Source: Rahnella ecdela
GTDB taxonomy: Bacteria > Pseudomonadota > Gammaproteobacteria > Enterobacterales > Enterobacteriaceae
Direction of reading: 5' to 3'
Assembly (NCBI RefSeq): GCF_019049625.1
Contig: NZ_JAFMOY010000125.1
Coordinates: 62,001 to 126,000 of the forward strand
DNA: 64,000 nt
Position numbers and translations under genes: made by a program. The stretch's first letter is position 1. Every line of letters begins with the position of its first letter. Positions 9,308 to 24,257 of the stretch are shown one piece after another. Under the pieces are notes generated by a model. That model made no database searches, was not told where the DNA came from, and worked only from the letters and a program-made list of their open reading frames with translations.

Positions 9308-10159
9308 ATGAAAAAACAAATATTACCTATAGTTGTATTATATAAGAAAGAGCTCTCTGATGCAGAAAGCATCAATACTTTGCTTGATAGTGATATTGAT
9401 AATAGCATTTCAGATATATTTGTTTATGATAACACTCCAGAAAATTTTATAAAAAATAATATAGTGTGTGAAGTATATAGGGATAGAAATGTAATATATC
9501 ATCATGATATTAAAAACTCTGGGGTTAGCACCGCTTATAATTCGGGAATGAAAAAGGCAAATGAATTAAATTATAAATATGTATTACTATTAGATCAAGA
9601 CACTGTTTTCCCTTCTGATGCCCTTAAATTTTATCAACAGTCAATTGAAGATCAGCCAGGAATTAATCTTCATGTTCCCAGATTATTAACTAAAAAGGGG
9701 GAGTTTTGTTCTCCACTGCGATATGCTTTTCATCGAGGTTTTGTTACTAATGAATTGAGTTCCGGTATTTATTCATTAAATACGTACTCACCAATTAACA
9801 GTGGGATGTTGCTAGATGTAAATACGGCAATTTTAGCGGGCGGTTACAATAATAAAGTCTATTTAGACTTTAGTGATTTTCAATTCATCGAACGCTTGAA
9901 AAATATATCTAGCAGTTTTTATCTAATGCCCCTAACTTTAGAACAAGACTTATCAAATGATGATGAAAATTATAATAACCTCCTAAACAGATATGCAATA
10001 TATTGTGAATGCGCAAGGTTCTGTGAAAAAAACAATATTTATGATGAATTTATCTACTTCATGATGGTTCTGATTAGGGGGATGAAATTGGTTCAAAGAA
10101 CTAAAATGTTGAAATTCATATCCATTTTTTACAATAATTATGTACGAGGCAAAAAATGA
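9308..10159 (+). CDS. Glycosyltransferase family 2, rhamnosyltransferase-like
   Basis: 283 residues. NSGVSTAYNSGM and the metal-binding LLLDQDT segment are typical of WbbL/RfbF-like rhamnosyltransferases, which fits the complete dTDP-rhamnose pathway upstream; the donor is therefore inferred. It starts two bases after wzy and its stop overlaps the next start (ATGA), suggesting coupled translation. Confidence 0.8.
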   Translation: MKKQILPIVVLYKKELSDAESINTLLDSDIDNSISDIFVYDNTPENFIKNNIVCEVYRDRNVIYHHDIKNSGVSTAYNSGMKKANELNYKYVLLLDQDTVFPSDALKFYQQSIEDQPGINLHVPRLLTKKGEFCSPLRYAFHRGFVTNELSSGIYSLNTYSPINSGMLLDVNTAILAGGYNNKVYLDFSDFQFIERLKNISSSFYLMPLTLEQDLSNDDENYNNLLNRYAIYCECARFCEKNNIYDEFIYFMMVLIRGMKLVQRTKMLKFISIFYNNYVRGKK

Positions 10160-10896
10160 TTTCGGTTTGTATACCTACATATAATGGTGAAAAATATATA
10201 AAAGAACAACTAGCGAGTATCTTGTCTCAACTCTCACTTCAAGATGAAATCATCATTTCAGACAATTACTCGACGGATAATACTCTTTCTGTAATCCGTG
10301 ATATAAATGATTCACGGATTAAAATATTTCTTTTCAAACCTGATGCGAAATTGCAATTAAAAATTAATACACTTGTAAAAGTTTCACTGAATGTTCAAAA
10401 TGCATTATCTAAAGCAAATGGTGATTATATATATCTTTCTGATCAAGATGATATTTGGCTTGATGGAAGAGTAAGTGAAACTTTACAATTATTAAAAAGC
10501 GATAAGGCCTCAGTTGTAGTTTGCAACTGTAAAGTAATCGATGAGAATAACGATACTTTAATTGAATCTTACTTTTCTTATATCAAACCTAGCTCAAGTG
10601 TTTTTAGGAGTTTTCATAAGAGTTCATTCCATGGCTGCTGCATGGCATTTAATAAGAATGTAATTCTGAAAGCATCCCCATTTCCAAAATACGCCATTGG
10701 CCATGACCTTTGGTTAGGCATTGTAGGCTCTCATTATGGTAGTGTATATTTTGTTGAAAAACCGCTTGTTTTATACAGGCGCCATAGGTCAACAGTAACA
10801 ACTACTGGTTTCGAAAGCAGCAGAACTTTGTACGACAAAGTTAAATATAGATTTCTAATTATACTTTCCATATTTAAAGGTATCATTTTGAAATAA
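10156..10896 (+). CDS. Glycosyltransferase family 2
   Basis: 246 residues with a clear GT2 start (MISVCIPTYNGEKYIKEQL), IIISDNYSTDNT, and a YLSDQDDIWL segment carrying the DXD-type metal site. C-terminal YRRHRSTVTTTGF is common in rhamnosyl- and related transferases. It overlaps the upstream gene by four bases. Sugar and linkage unknown; rhamnosyltransferase is plausible from the DQDD pattern and context. Confidence 0.82.
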   Translation: MISVCIPTYNGEKYIKEQLASILSQLSLQDEIIISDNYSTDNTLSVIRDINDSRIKIFLFKPDAKLQLKINTLVKVSLNVQNALSKANGDYIYLSDQDDIWLDGRVSETLQLLKSDKASVVVCNCKVIDENNDTLIESYFSYIKPSSSVFRSFHKSSFHGCCMAFNKNVILKASPFPKYAIGHDLWLGIVGSHYGSVYFVEKPLVLYRRHRSTVTTTGFESSRTLYDKVKYRFLIILSIFKGIILK

Positions 10897-10927
10897 AGGC
10901 TTGGGTACGATATAAAGGTCATATCTT

Positions 10928-12025
10928 GTGAAAATTGCACATGTTCAAGTTATTCCAAAATTGTCAGGTGTTCAACAAATTACGTTGGATATACTTTCAG
11001 GTTTAAGTAATACAGAAGGTCCGATAGAAAAGATAGTAATTTGTGGTGATTTGATTGACAATGACTTTGTTGAAATATTTAAGAAGCAGAATATTTCAGT
11101 CATACCAATCAATTCCATGAAAAGAAGTATTGGCTTTCATGATATTAAGTGTTTTTTCGAGTTATATAAATTATTTAAGAATAACTCATATGATATTGTT
11201 CATACAAATTCGACAAAGCCAGGGATTATCGCGAGAATTGCGGCCAGATGCGCTGGTATAAAAAAAATTGTCCATACAGTTCATGGCATAGCCTTCCATG
11301 CACATACAAACATTGTCATCAGATCAATTTATTATATATTAGAAAATATAGCCACTCTATGTGGTGATGTAAATATAACGGTGAACAAAAATTACACAAA
11401 ATACTATCCTTTTGTAAAAACTAAAGTCATCTATAATGGAGTTGATTTTAGTAATCTAAACCCTATAAGTAAGACCAATAATAAAGGGATTCATTTCTCA
11501 TTTCTTGGGCGGTTAGATGAACAAAAGAATCCTTTGGAATTTATAGAGGCTGTTAATATTGTATTAAAAGAATACAGAGGCGATCTAAGGCTCAGATTCA
11601 GCCTGGCGGGTGATGGCGAATTACGTCAGGATTGTCAGTCGATGATAGAAAAACTCGGTCTGACAGATAATTTGAAAATGCTAGGTTGGATATCTAATAA
11701 AGACGATTTTTTTAATGACGTGGATGTACTTTGCCAGCCATCAAAGTGGGAAGCATTTGGCCTTGTATTCGTTGAAGCAGCATATTTTTCGATACCTTCA
11801 ATAGCAACTAAAGTTGAAGGTATACCTGAAGTTGTTTTAGATGGGCAAACAGGTTTTCTATATAGTAAAGGTGCAGGGCAATTGGCTGAATGTATGTTAA
11901 AGTACATTGAATCGCCCGATATGTTGGCTATTACTGGGAATAATGCTAAAGAGTATGTGACAAAGAAATTTAATATAGAAACGATGATTAAAAAATATTC
12001 ACAAGTTTATTTTGATAAGTTTTGA
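10928..12025 (+). CDS. Glycosyltransferase family 4
   Basis: 365 residues, GTG start. The N-terminus KIAHVQVIPKLSGVQQ and the C-terminal GT-B domain (SFLGRLDEQKNPLEFIEAV, then EAFGLVFVEA with the E-x7-E donor site and IATKVEGIPEVV) identify a retaining GT4 enzyme of the RfaG/WcaL type. It probably adds one residue of the O-unit, perhaps a hexose or HexNAc, but the donor is not readable. AT-rich like its neighbours. Confidence 0.87.
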   Translation: MKIAHVQVIPKLSGVQQITLDILSGLSNTEGPIEKIVICGDLIDNDFVEIFKKQNISVIPINSMKRSIGFHDIKCFFELYKLFKNNSYDIVHTNSTKPGIIARIAARCAGIKKIVHTVHGIAFHAHTNIVIRSIYYILENIATLCGDVNITVNKNYTKYYPFVKTKVIYNGVDFSNLNPISKTNNKGIHFSFLGRLDEQKNPLEFIEAVNIVLKEYRGDLRLRFSLAGDGELRQDCQSMIEKLGLTDNLKMLGWISNKDDFFNDVDVLCQPSKWEAFGLVFVEAAYFSIPSIATKVEGIPEVVLDGQTGFLYSKGAGQLAECMLKYIESPDMLAITGNNAKEYVTKKFNIETMIKKYSQVYFDKF

Positions 12026-12064
12026 GTTTTTAGTATTATGATATTAATCCGAGTGAGATTAGTT

Positions 12065-13684
12065 ATGAATAGCTTTGGAAAAAAGTATTTAAGAAACATA
12101 GTATCTTTACTTTCGGTTTTAGTGTTGACATTATTAATTCTATTTTACAAATCATTTGGAATTTACAGGTCTATAATAATTGGGGCGGAGATAGTTACCT
12201 TTTTCCTTTCGATTTCTTTTATATCTAACCAATTCCTTCGAGCTTTTATATGGACAGCATACTGTTTAATTATCGCTGCACAAATGAGTTCAATCATAAA
12301 TACTGGTGGATATATAATCCCACTGACTCTGTCTAATTTATCTGAGTTTAAAGCTGTAGGTCATGAGGTATTAACACAAGTATTATTTATCCTCCTGCTA
12401 TATGTATTAGCATCCATCCCTTTTTATTTTGTGAAAAGAACATCTGCATTTAAATTGTCTTTATTGTCTTTTGTTATATTTATTTTTATGACTGGCTCGT
12501 TACATCAGTTTTTTAACACAGCTCATGAATACTATAAGCAAGTTACCTATAAGCCAAACTATAACTATCCTGAAGTTGCCAAAAAGTTTCTGAAATTTAA
12601 TGTTTATAATGAAAGTGATATGTCGTTGTACTTTCCGAATGGAAAGCCAAAAAATATTATTGTGATTTTCACGGAAGGTATGTCATCTAAAGTTATAGAT
12701 CTTGAGAATAATCTAGGGCTTAAGATAACACCAAATATGGATTCTCTTTATAATGAAGGAATCGTTATTGAGAATTACTTTAATCATACTGCAGCTACGT
12801 TTCGTGGTTTACGAGGCCAACTTAGCTCCGCTTATCAATACAGGGATGGTGTTGATAGCAAAGGGGAAGGTTTCTTTCAGATTAATAGTGAAAAAGTTTC
12901 AGATACTTATAATCACCGTTTAATATCCTTACCCGAAATTCTCAATGACAATGGCTTTAATACCTATTTTATTGCAAGCACTGAGGATCATAGTAATTTA
13001 AATACATTGTTGCGCTCTATGCCATTTAAAAAAGTTTATGGCATGGAAGATTTTGATTGGCATATCAATGATAGAATGTCTGATAAAAAAATATTTTCAG
13101 CTTTGAGAACGTTGGTGGCAGAGCAAACGAGCAAACCTTTCTTTATTGGAATGTATCCGTCTGGCACACATCATGGAATGGATAGCCCAGATCAAAAATA
13201 TCATAACGGTAGCAACTCTTTTTACAACAAATTCTATAACTATGATTTTCAATTAGGCGATTTCATTACATGGTTTAAGAAAAGTCATTTCTATGACAAT
13301 ACACTTTTGATAATAACAGCAGATCACTCTACCTTTCCAGTGCCTGAGTTCAAACAAAGCTTTAATACTTCCTCAGATTACTTTGTCGATACGATCCCTC
13401 TCATCATGATTGGAGCGGGAATAAAACCAATGAAATTGGATGCGAAAGGCAATAATAGTTTATCTATAGCCCCTACAATTCTGCAAATACTTAATATCGA
13501 TAACGCACCAAATTATTTTTTAGGTTGTTCACTTTTTGACTTAAAATGCACGAGTAAATTCTCCCATATTTCTGTAATTGGTGATTCATATTATCGCATC
13601 AATCTAAAGACGGATGCTAATTACAGCGCTGAGCAAATAGACAGCGTCCCTGAGGTTGTCGATTTTTACAATGTTAGCGGTTAA
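12065..13684 (+). CDS. LTA-synthase-like membrane sulfatase-fold phosphotransferase
   Basis: An upstream ATG at 12038 gives 548 residues, but the ATG at 12065 has a better ribosome site (GAGTGAGA), giving 539. About four N-terminal membrane segments are followed by an alkaline-phosphatase/sulfatase-fold domain. Counting from the upstream ATG, likely metal and nucleophile residues are Glu213 (IFTEGMSS), Thr254 (AATFRG) and Asp429-His430 (ITADHSTF), matching the LtaS/MdoB arrangement; the Thr would carry the phosphoglycerol intermediate. MdoB/LtaS-type enzymes move phosphoglycerol from lipids to glycans. In an O-antigen locus it may decorate the polymer with glycerol phosphate, or with phosphoethanolamine if it is more EptA-like; this is inference. 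It ends the AT-rich block. Confidence 0.82.
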   Translation: MNSFGKKYLRNIVSLLSVLVLTLLILFYKSFGIYRSIIIGAEIVTFFLSISFISNQFLRAFIWTAYCLIIAAQMSSIINTGGYIIPLTLSNLSEFKAVGHEVLTQVLFILLLYVLASIPFYFVKRTSAFKLSLLSFVIFIFMTGSLHQFFNTAHEYYKQVTYKPNYNYPEVAKKFLKFNVYNESDMSLYFPNGKPKNIIVIFTEGMSSKVIDLENNLGLKITPNMDSLYNEGIVIENYFNHTAATFRGLRGQLSSAYQYRDGVDSKGEGFFQINSEKVSDTYNHRLISLPEILNDNGFNTYFIASTEDHSNLNTLLRSMPFKKVYGMEDFDWHINDRMSDKKIFSALRTLVAEQTSKPFFIGMYPSGTHHGMDSPDQKYHNGSNSFYNKFYNYDFQLGDFITWFKKSHFYDNTLLIITADHSTFPVPEFKQSFNTSSDYFVDTIPLIMIGAGIKPMKLDAKGNNSLSIAPTILQILNIDNAPNYFLGCSLFDLKCTSKFSHISVIGDSYYRINLKTDANYSAEQIDSVPEVVDFYNVSG

Positions 13685-13827
13685 TTAAATTTACAAAACT
13701 ATCTTAGTTATATGCTCTATTCTTGGTTAATTGTTATATGGCTTAAATTTATACAATAAACGTATCTATCGCATCAATCGCTATCTCAGTAATCAGAAGC
13801 TGAGTTAACATGGGTACTACACTTGTG

Positions 13828-13848
13828 CTGTGGGGAGAGTCCTCACAG
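13828..13848 (+). promoter_or_regulatory. Hairpin in the gnd leader
   Basis: CTGTG, a bulged G, GGA, loop GAG, TCC, a bulged T and CACAG form an imperfect hairpin 26 bases before the gnd start. E. coli gnd is growth-rate controlled after transcription by secondary structure near its start; whether this hairpin does the same is not shown. Confidence 0.4.
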
Positions 13849-13874
13849 GTGTCACTTTCAGACAGGAGTTGCTA

Positions 13875-15284
13875 ATGTCCAAACAACAGATCGGCGTTGT
13901 CGGTATGGCGGTCATGGGCCGTAACCTCGCGCTTAACATCGAAAGCCGTGGTTATTCCGTTTCCATTTTTAACCGTTCAGGCGACAAAACTGATGAAGTC
14001 GTTGCTGAAAATCCGGGTAAAAATCTGGTTCCGCACTACACCGTCGAAGAATTTGTTGACTCGCTGGAAAAACCTCGTCGTATCTTGCTGATGGTGAAAG
14101 CCGGTGAAGCAACTGACAAAACCATCGCATCCCTGACTCCGCACCTGGATAAAGGCGACATTCTCATCGATGGCGGCAATACCTATTATAAAGATACCAT
14201 TCGCCGTAACCGCGAACTGTCCGAGCAAGGCTTTAACTTCATTGGTACCGGTGTATCCGGCGGTGAAGAGGGCGCACTGAAAGGCCCATCCATAATGCCT
14301 GGCGGGCAGAAGGAAGCGTATGCGCTGGTTGCTCCGATCCTTGAAAAAATCGCCGCCCGTGCTGATGATGGCGATGCTTGTGTTGCTTACATCGGTGCAG
14401 ATGGTGCAGGTCACTACGTTAAGATGGTTCACAATGGCATCGAATACGGTGACATGCAGCTGATTGCTGAAGCATATTCTTTGCTGAAACAGTCTCTGAA
14501 CCTGAACAACGAAGAGCTGGCGTCCACCTTTGCTGACTGGAACAAAGGTGAGCTGAACAGCTATCTGATCGACATCACCAAAGATATTTTCACCAAGAAA
14601 GATGAAGAAGGTAAATATCTGGTCGATGTGATTCTGGATGAAGCAGCGAATAAAGGTACCGGTAAATGGACCAGCCAGAGCTCTTTGGATCTCGGCGAGC
14701 CACTGACCCTGATCACTGAGTCTGTTTTTGCCCGTTACCTGTCTTCCCTGAAAGACCAGCGTGTTGCGGCTTCTAAAGTGTTGTCTGGCCCGGCTGTTAA
14801 ACCTTTCTCTGGCGACAAAGCTGAATTCATTGAGAAAGTTCGTCGTGCTCTTTATCTCGGTAAACTCGTTTCTTACGCACAGGGCTTCTCACAGCTTAAA
14901 GCGGCTTCAGATGAGAACAACTGGGACCTGAACTACGGCGAAATCGCGAAGATCTTCCGTGCGGGTTGCATCATCCGTGCACAATTCCTGCAGAAAATTA
15001 CCGATGCGTATGCTGAAAATGCTTCCATCGCGAACCTGCTGCTGGCTCCGTACTTTAAAAACATCGCTGATGAATACCAGCAAGCGCTGCGTGATGTCGT
15101 GTCCTATGCTGTTCAGAACGGTATCCCGACACCGACCTTCTCCGCTGCGATCAACTACTATGACAGCTACCGTTCAGCGGTACTGCCAGCTAACCTGATC
15201 CAGGCTCAGCGTGACTACTTCGGTGCACATACTTACAAGCGTACTGATAAAGATGGCGTATTCCATACCGAATGGTTGGATTAA
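13875..15284 (+). CDS. gnd: 6-phosphogluconate dehydrogenase, decarboxylating
   Basis: 469 residues from the ATG at 13875, chosen because AGGAG lies seven bases upstream and the product [20 protein letters not shown] aligns with E. coli Gnd from its first residue; an upstream in-frame ATG at 13830 would add 15 unrelated residues. Oxidises 6-phosphogluconate to ribulose-5-phosphate and CO2 with NADP in the pentose phosphate pathway. The cofactor motif GVVGMAVMG and the active-site region [17 protein letters not shown] (Lys and Glu) are intact. It has normal base composition, unlike the preceding block; gnd is the usual conserved flank of O-antigen loci. Confidence 0.98.
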   Translation: MSKQQIGVVGMAVMGRNLALNIESRGYSVSIFNRSGDKTDEVVAENPGKNLVPHYTVEEFVDSLEKPRRILLMVKAGEATDKTIASLTPHLDKGDILIDGGNTYYKDTIRRNRELSEQGFNFIGTGVSGGEEGALKGPSIMPGGQKEAYALVAPILEKIAARADDGDACVAYIGADGAGHYVKMVHNGIEYGDMQLIAEAYSLLKQSLNLNNEELASTFADWNKGELNSYLIDITKDIFTKKDEEGKYLVDVILDEAANKGTGKWTSQSSLDLGEPLTLITESVFARYLSSLKDQRVAASKVLSGPAVKPFSGDKAEFIEKVRRALYLGKLVSYAQGFSQLKAASDENNWDLNYGEIAKIFRAGCIIRAQFLQKITDAYAENASIANLLLAPYFKNIADEYQQALRDVVSYAVQNGIPTPTFSAAINYYDSYRSAVLPANLIQAQRDYFGAHTYKRTDKDGVFHTEWLD

Positions 15285-15310
15285 GAGCACTTTTTTTCAT
15301 CGGAATATAA

Positions 15311-15338
15311 AACGATCCTTCCGAGGGTCGTTTTTTTT
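15311..15338 (+). terminator. Intrinsic terminator after gnd
   Basis: AACGATCC / GGGTCGTT with a short loop, followed by eight T residues, 27 bases after the gnd stop. Confidence 0.85.
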
Positions 15339-15437
15339 ACGATCTAATTGAATTACACTCGTCTTTTAAGTCAGTTCGAAGCGATAGTTTAGAACTGGAT
15401 TTTTCGGCCTAATCTCATAAAAATAATGAGTTCTGAG

Positions 15438-15466
15438 TGAGTTTTTATTAAGAACTTGTTTATAAT
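15438..15466 (+). promoter_or_regulatory. Candidate wzz promoter
   Basis: A perfect -10 hexamer TATAAT at 15461-15466 lies about 50 bases before the wzz start. The best -35 at 17-base spacing is poor (TGAGTT). Position between the gnd terminator and wzz supports a separate promoter. Confidence 0.5.
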
Positions 15467-15514
15467 GCATTCATCAAACGTACGTAAAGTTGCAGAGATT
15501 ATTTTAGGGCATTT

Positions 15515-16504
15515 ATGAATCAAGATAACAATAGTATGACGACAAATTTGGCGAAAAAATCATCTGATGAAATTGATTTAATTGACCTATTCATTCAACT
15601 ATGGCGTGGCAAATGGATTGTGGTTTCATTTGTGGTCATTGCCATTGTCTTCGCGGTTATTTATCTCTCTATTACGAAACAAAAATGGACTTCAGATGCA
15701 ATTGTGACTTACCCAGATTCTGGCCAAATTGCAAACTACAACAACGCCATGAGCGTACTTTATAGTCAGAATCCGGCAAACGCCCCAACCGTTGTCGATG
15801 TTCAGCAACGTTTTTTCAGCCGATTTAATGCTTCAATTTCTGCTTTATCTGAACAACTTGGCAATCAGGTTGATCCGGAAAAGCTGGTTATAGCTCCGGC
15901 AGTTAAAGATCAACCGGTTCCCCTCAAAATCAGTTATACCGCGAAGACAGCTGGAGAGGCGCAAAAGACCCTCACTACTTATATACAGCAAATTAACAAG
16001 CGGGTAGTTACTGAACTTGATAATGACTTGCAGACTAGCATTAACTCTAAAATTGATGACCTGAAAGAAGACTTATCGACTCAGGAAAAAGTTGCGCAGG
16101 AAAAGAAAGACCTTCGTTTGAAAATGTTAAATCAGGCACTGCTGGTTGCCCAACAGGCCAACATTAAAGATACTTTGGTTCAGCAGGCTGAAACACTCTC
16201 CGAAGACACTCTTTTTGTTCTGGGTAGTGATGCTCTCTCTGCCACCATTAAGAATGAAGCGACGCGACCATTGCCATTGGATGCTTCATATTATCAGGCT
16301 CGTCAGACATTGTTAGCAATTAGCGCCTTAAAGTCTAAACCTGATTCAACCTACGCATTGCGTTACGTGATGAAACCTGATCTGCCTATTCATCGGGACA
16401 GCCCTAAAAAGAGCATTATTCTTGTTCTTGCTGTGCTCCTGGGCGGGATTTTAGGTTCTGGTGTAGTGTTGGCACGTAACATGATTAAAAATTACGCCCG
16501 TTAA
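15515..16504 (+). CDS. wzz: O-antigen chain-length determinant
   Basis: Wzz, 329 residues, an inner-membrane polysaccharide co-polymerase that sets the modal O-chain length with Wzy. The DEIDLIDLFIQLWRGKW motif precedes the first membrane helix (about 33-53); a long periplasmic, coiled-coil-rich domain follows; the C-terminal proline-rich LPIHRDSPKKS motif precedes the second helix. Close to E. coli WzzB throughout. The ATG at 15515 is taken; a second in-frame ATG at 15536 is possible. Confidence 0.96.
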   Translation: MNQDNNSMTTNLAKKSSDEIDLIDLFIQLWRGKWIVVSFVVIAIVFAVIYLSITKQKWTSDAIVTYPDSGQIANYNNAMSVLYSQNPANAPTVVDVQQRFFSRFNASISALSEQLGNQVDPEKLVIAPAVKDQPVPLKISYTAKTAGEAQKTLTTYIQQINKRVVTELDNDLQTSINSKIDDLKEDLSTQEKVAQEKKDLRLKMLNQALLVAQQANIKDTLVQQAETLSEDTLFVLGSDALSATIKNEATRPLPLDASYYQARQTLLAISALKSKPDSTYALRYVMKPDLPIHRDSPKKSIILVLAVLLGGILGSGVVLARNMIKNYAR

Positions 16505-16524
16505 TTTATTTTTTACGGAATAAC

Positions 16525-16566
16525 AAAAAAAGCCGCCAATGCTCTTCAGCAAAGGCGGCTTTTTTA
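16525..16566. terminator. Bidirectional terminator between wzz and hisI
   Basis: AAAAAAAGCCGCC and GGCGGCTTTTTT enclose a short loop between the convergent wzz and hisI genes, so the hairpin can stop transcription from both sides. Confidence 0.9.
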
Positions 16567-16582
16567 TGCCCTGAATCTGGCG

Positions 16583-17220
16583 TTATTTCTTATGGCGCTG
16601 ACGCAAATTGTCGATAACTGCACTCAGATTTAAATCCTGATCCTGCAACAATACCAGCAGGTGATACATAAGATCTGACGCTTCGTTTTTCAGTTCAAAG
16701 CGGTCATTGACCGTGGCGGCCAGTGCGGTTTCAACGCCTTCTTCACCGACTTTCTGCGCGATACGTTTGGTGCCGCTGGCATACAGTTTGGCGGTATATG
16801 AACTTTCCGGATCGGCTGTTTTGCGTGAAGCCAGCAGTTCTTCCAGCTGATATAAAAACGCCCAGTCGGTTTCGGCAGGGTGGAAGCAGCTGTTATTGCC
16901 TTTATGACAGGTTGGACCCACCGGATTGACCAGTACCAGCAGCGTGTCATTATCACAGTCTGGCGTGATGCTGACCACATTCAGGTAGTTTTCTGATGTT
17001 TCGCCTTTGGTCCACAGACGCTCTTTGGTACGCGAATAGAATGTCACTTTACCGGAAGACTGGGTAATGCTCAGCGCTTCCTGATTCATATAACCGAGCA
17101 TCAGTACTTCACCCGACACCGCGTGCTGGATGATGGCTGGCATCAGGTTGTCCACTTTTGCCCAGTCCAGCTGGTTAATCTGTTCGCCGGTCAGCAGACC
17201 GGTTTTTACATCCTGATTAC

Positions 17221-17224
<4 letters not shown>
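16583..17224 (-). CDS. hisI: Bifunctional phosphoribosyl-AMP cyclohydrolase / phosphoribosyl-ATP pyrophosphatase
   Basis: HisIE, 213 residues, about ten longer at the N-terminus than E. coli HisI. It carries out steps 2 and 3 of histidine synthesis. The N-terminal cyclohydrolase domain has [17 protein letters not shown], the metal-binding DCDNDT and [12 protein letters not shown]; the C-terminal pyrophosphohydrolase domain starts near 120 and includes [13 protein letters not shown]. Last gene of the operon; its start overlaps the hisF stop by four bases. Confidence 0.97.
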
Positions 17225-22834
<5,610 letters not shown>

Positions 22835-22837
22835 GGC

Positions 22838-23737
22838 TTACTCCATCATTTTTTCGATTGGCAGAACCAGAATGGAGCTGGCGCCCAGCGCTTTCAGTTT
22901 CTCCATGGTTTCCCAGAACAGAGTTTCGCTGCTGACCATATGCATGGCCACGCGTTGCTGATCGCCTGCCAGCGGCAGAATAGTCGGACGTTCGGCACCC
23001 GGCAGCAGGGCAACGATTTCATCCAGACGCTCACTTGGCGCGTGCAACATGATGTATTTGGATTCACGAGCCTGAATAACACCCTGAATACGGGTCATCA
23101 TTTTGTCGATCAGCAGTTGTTTCTCTTGCGGCATTTCGCCGTCGCGCTGGATCAGACAAGCTTTGGAGCGGTAAATGACTTCCACTTCGCGCAGGCCGTT
23201 GGCTTCCAGCGTTGCGCCGGTAGACACCAGATCACAAATCGCATCAGACAAACCGGCACGCGGCGCGACTTCGACAGAACCGTTCAGCAGGCAGGATTTG
23301 AAATCAACGCCTTTTTTATCGAGGTATTGCTTGAGCAGGTGCGGATAAGAGGTGGCGATACGCGCGTTTTGCAGACTTTGCGGACCCGTATATTCTGTGT
23401 CCAGCGGAGTCGCCAGCGACAGACGGCAGCCGCCGAAATCCAGCCGACGCAGCGTGAAGTAACGCGGGTCTTCGCCTTGTGCGCGACGGCTCAGCAACTC
23501 TTCTTCCAGCACGTTTTCGCCGATAATACCCAGATCAACTACGCCATCCATCACCAGTCCCGGAATATCGTCATCACGTACGCGCAAAATATCGATGGGC
23601 ATGTTTTCAGCGAAAGCGATCAGGCGCTGTTCCTGCAGATTGATTTTAATGCCACAACGCGCCAGTAATTCGCGTGATTCATCGCTCAGGCGACCCGATT
23701 TCTGCATTGCTATCCGTAAACGTGTTTTATCCAGCAT
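22838..23737 (-). CDS. hisG: ATP phosphoribosyltransferase
   Basis: HisG, 299 residues, long-form enzyme that starts histidine synthesis from ATP and PRPP and is feedback-inhibited by histidine. The PRPP-binding stretch [16 protein letters not shown] is present, and the C-terminal regulatory domain is complete. First structural gene of the operon, downstream of the hisL attenuator. Confidence 0.98.
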   Translation of the reverse strand: MLDKTRLRIAMQKSGRLSDESRELLARCGIKINLQEQRLIAFAENMPIDILRVRDDDIPGLVMDGVVDLGIIGENVLEEELLSRRAQGEDPRYFTLRRLDFGGCRLSLATPLDTEYTGPQSLQNARIATSYPHLLKQYLDKKGVDFKSCLLNGSVEVAPRAGLSDAICDLVSTGATLEANGLREVEVIYRSKACLIQRDGEMPQEKQLLIDKMMTRIQGVIQARESKYIMLHAPSERLDEIVALLPGAERPTILPLAGDQQRVAMHMVSSETLFWETMEKLKALGASSILVLPIEKMME

Positions 23738-23809
23738 GATGACCTCAGTTTCTCAATTATTTATATAAATCGTTTTGTTTAAAATTCTTTAACTTCAATC
23801 CGTCAGGCC

Positions 23810-23850
23810 AAAAAAAAGCCCCCGGAAGAAATCTTCCGGGGGCTATCTTT
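23810..23850 (-). terminator. his attenuator terminator
   Basis: On the minus strand a stem of about 12 bp (AGCCCCCGGAAGA with its complement) is followed by eight T residues, between hisL and hisG. In enterobacteria this hairpin ends transcription when charged tRNA-His is plentiful and hisL is translated to its end. Confidence 0.93.
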
Positions 23851-23906
23851 ACGTTCTGCGCCACTGGAAGATCTAAACAGTCTCCCAGCACCAACCGCCT
23901 GAAAGA

Positions 23907-23954
23907 CTAGTCAGGGTGATGGTGATGATGGTGGTTAATCAGAACGTTTGTCAT
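23907..23954 (-). CDS. hisL: his operon leader peptide
   Basis: A 15-codon reading frame MTNVLINHHHHHHPD with six successive His codons (E. coli has seven). Ribosome stalling at these codons under histidine starvation allows the antiterminator to form. Position upstream of the attenuator and hisG fixes the identity. Confidence 0.96.
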   Translation of the reverse strand: MTNVLINHHHHHHPD

Positions 23955-24257
23955 GTCAGTATCTCAATCGGGTGATTTAAATGCCGCGTGATTCACGTTT
24001 GAATCATTCGCAGCACATATCAAATTCGTTGCCAATAAAACTAAACTATCGGGCGGCAGCAGCGCAACCTTTTTTTCGGATGATGAGTTTTTCTTATCAG
24101 CGGCAGGGGTTTCATCTATGAATTGAATAATCTGTTAACAGACACAAAGAAAACCTTACGCTGACTGAACGGGGAAAAGGCGACATTTGCTAGTATAAAG
24201 GAAGATATCAGCAGTTGGTGACGTGATGCCAAATGCCTTGAAAAAACGGAGCGAAGT

